DNA of 64,000 nucleotides from Balanoglossus misakiensis. Lineage: Eukaryota; Hemichordata. The stretch's first letter is position 1; the number at the start of each line of letters is the position of its first letter. A program made the translations under genes and the position numbers. The DNA is taken from the NCBI GenBank assembly GCA_040954595.2, contig CM082588.2:9672001-9736000 (forward strand). Direction: 5' to 3'. Under the pieces are notes generated by a model. That model was given only the letters and a program-made list of their open reading frames with translations. It did not search any database and had not been told where the DNA came from. Below are positions 63,401-64,000 of the stretch, piece after piece.

Positions 63401-64000
63401 ACGACACAGTTTGCTTAAAATACGTGTGTGTGCTGTAAAAACTGTATGGTGCAACGGCGTCAATTTTTATGATTTATAAGCAGCCAGTCTTTCCATGCAT
63501 ATCATACCAAAATTTAATATGAAATTCTTGTTAATGTTAATAGTCTACAAGGATAGTACAGGTAACATGTTGAAATTAAACTATCAAACTTTCTCCACTT
63601 TTGATATCCGCTCGACACAGGCAAGCAAAAGGGCCGATCTGAGACTATGACTTGAATGATGGCAATTTTTGCTGTCCAGAAGTAACTGTATAGCATTTAT
63701 TTGGTAGTAATATCAGCTTTATGATTGCTAAAAATACATCAGAATTTAAATATTTCCACTTACTACAGTGATTGAACTGATTTTCAGCAAATTGCAGTGT
63801 ATAAACAAATATTGTCATCTAATGAAATGTCAACCCAATTAAGGCCGCCTATTTGCAATGGTAAAATGCTAGGTTTACCATATTTGAGCGCCTGGGAATT
63901 TAAATTATAATCCAGATATCAAAAACTTAAGTCACTATCTGTATCTGCACATATATTGTAATATAATCTGAAAATTTCGTGAAAATTAGATCAAACATGA
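63401..64000. other. 3' flank of the unidentified gene
   Basis: AT-rich, no further exon seen to the window end. Confidence 0.4.

Noticed and set aside
1-64000. CRISPR array or bacterial operon
   Set aside because: No regularly spaced short repeats and no Cas-like genes; exons with GT/AG borders and eukaryotic transposons throughout.
1-64000. tRNA or rRNA genes
   Set aside because: No cloverleaf with A/B boxes or rRNA-like sequence noticed; the only tRNA signal is the primer-binding site of the LTR element.

Overview
The window is animal (metazoan) nuclear DNA, AT-rich and intron-rich, most likely from a marine invertebrate. The evidence is short exons with GT/AG borders and calcium-binding-type EGF domains, a glutamine-rich Mediator subunit gene, and a mixed load of young transposons (a tyrosine-recombinase retrotransposon with split direct repeats, a Ty3/gypsy LTR element, pogo/Tigger-like and TTAA-target DNA transposons, many MITEs, LINE scraps). 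I cannot name the species. Nothing bacterial or plasmid-like is present.

Layout. 1-18.7 kb: internal part of a gene I identify as Mediator subunit MED25 (+ strand), in two tandem partial copies. Copy 1 (window start to about 6887) has exons at 4140, 4846, 5729 and 6406. Copy 2 (about 6888-18145) has a von Willebrand A-domain exon at 7781 and then the same exons at 14220, 14918, 16963 and 17660; a further exon follows at 18516. Each copy carries the same Ngaro/PAT-type tyrosine-recombinase retrotransposon in an intron (1-3722, truncated by the window edge; 8955-13802, complete). Copy 2 also has a 1.18 kb pogo/Tigger-like insertion whose empty site is preserved in copy 1. The last two MED25 exons (glutamine-rich, with the natural stop) lie far downstream at 52940 and 54311.

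19-50 kb: an array of EGF-like exons (+ strand, all phase 1-1) in four types (A-D), amplified together with their introns into a mosaic of nearly identical blocks. Several copies are broken by frameshifts, a deletion of the splice acceptor, or a shared in-frame TGA. Transposons in this array can be delimited exactly by comparison with sister blocks: a 1.8 kb TIR element (21060-28390) that itself contains a complete 5.5 kb Ty3/gypsy element with identical LTRs (21801-27318), and a 2.7 kb TTAA-target element (42239-44974). Two small cysteine-containing exons (46082, 49669) may belong to the same gene.

50-64 kb: mostly non-coding sequence and MITEs, the MED25 3' end, diverged 'water-mark' tandem repeats, a CpG-richer stretch (about 59.0-61.4 kb) that may hold the promoter of the next gene, and an unidentified lysine-rich terminal exon (63105-63400).

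How it fits together: MED25 N-terminal-half exons and C-terminal exons flank the EGF array on the same strand, but I cannot find exons for the MED25 ACID/PTOV activator-binding domain that should lie between them. With the tandem near-identical blocks and single-base frameshifts next to simple sequence, this raises a real question of haplotype duplication or misjoining in the assembly versus genuine rearrangement. All comparisons were done by eye; family comparisons (for example with vertebrate MED25) are from memory of the family, not from a search.
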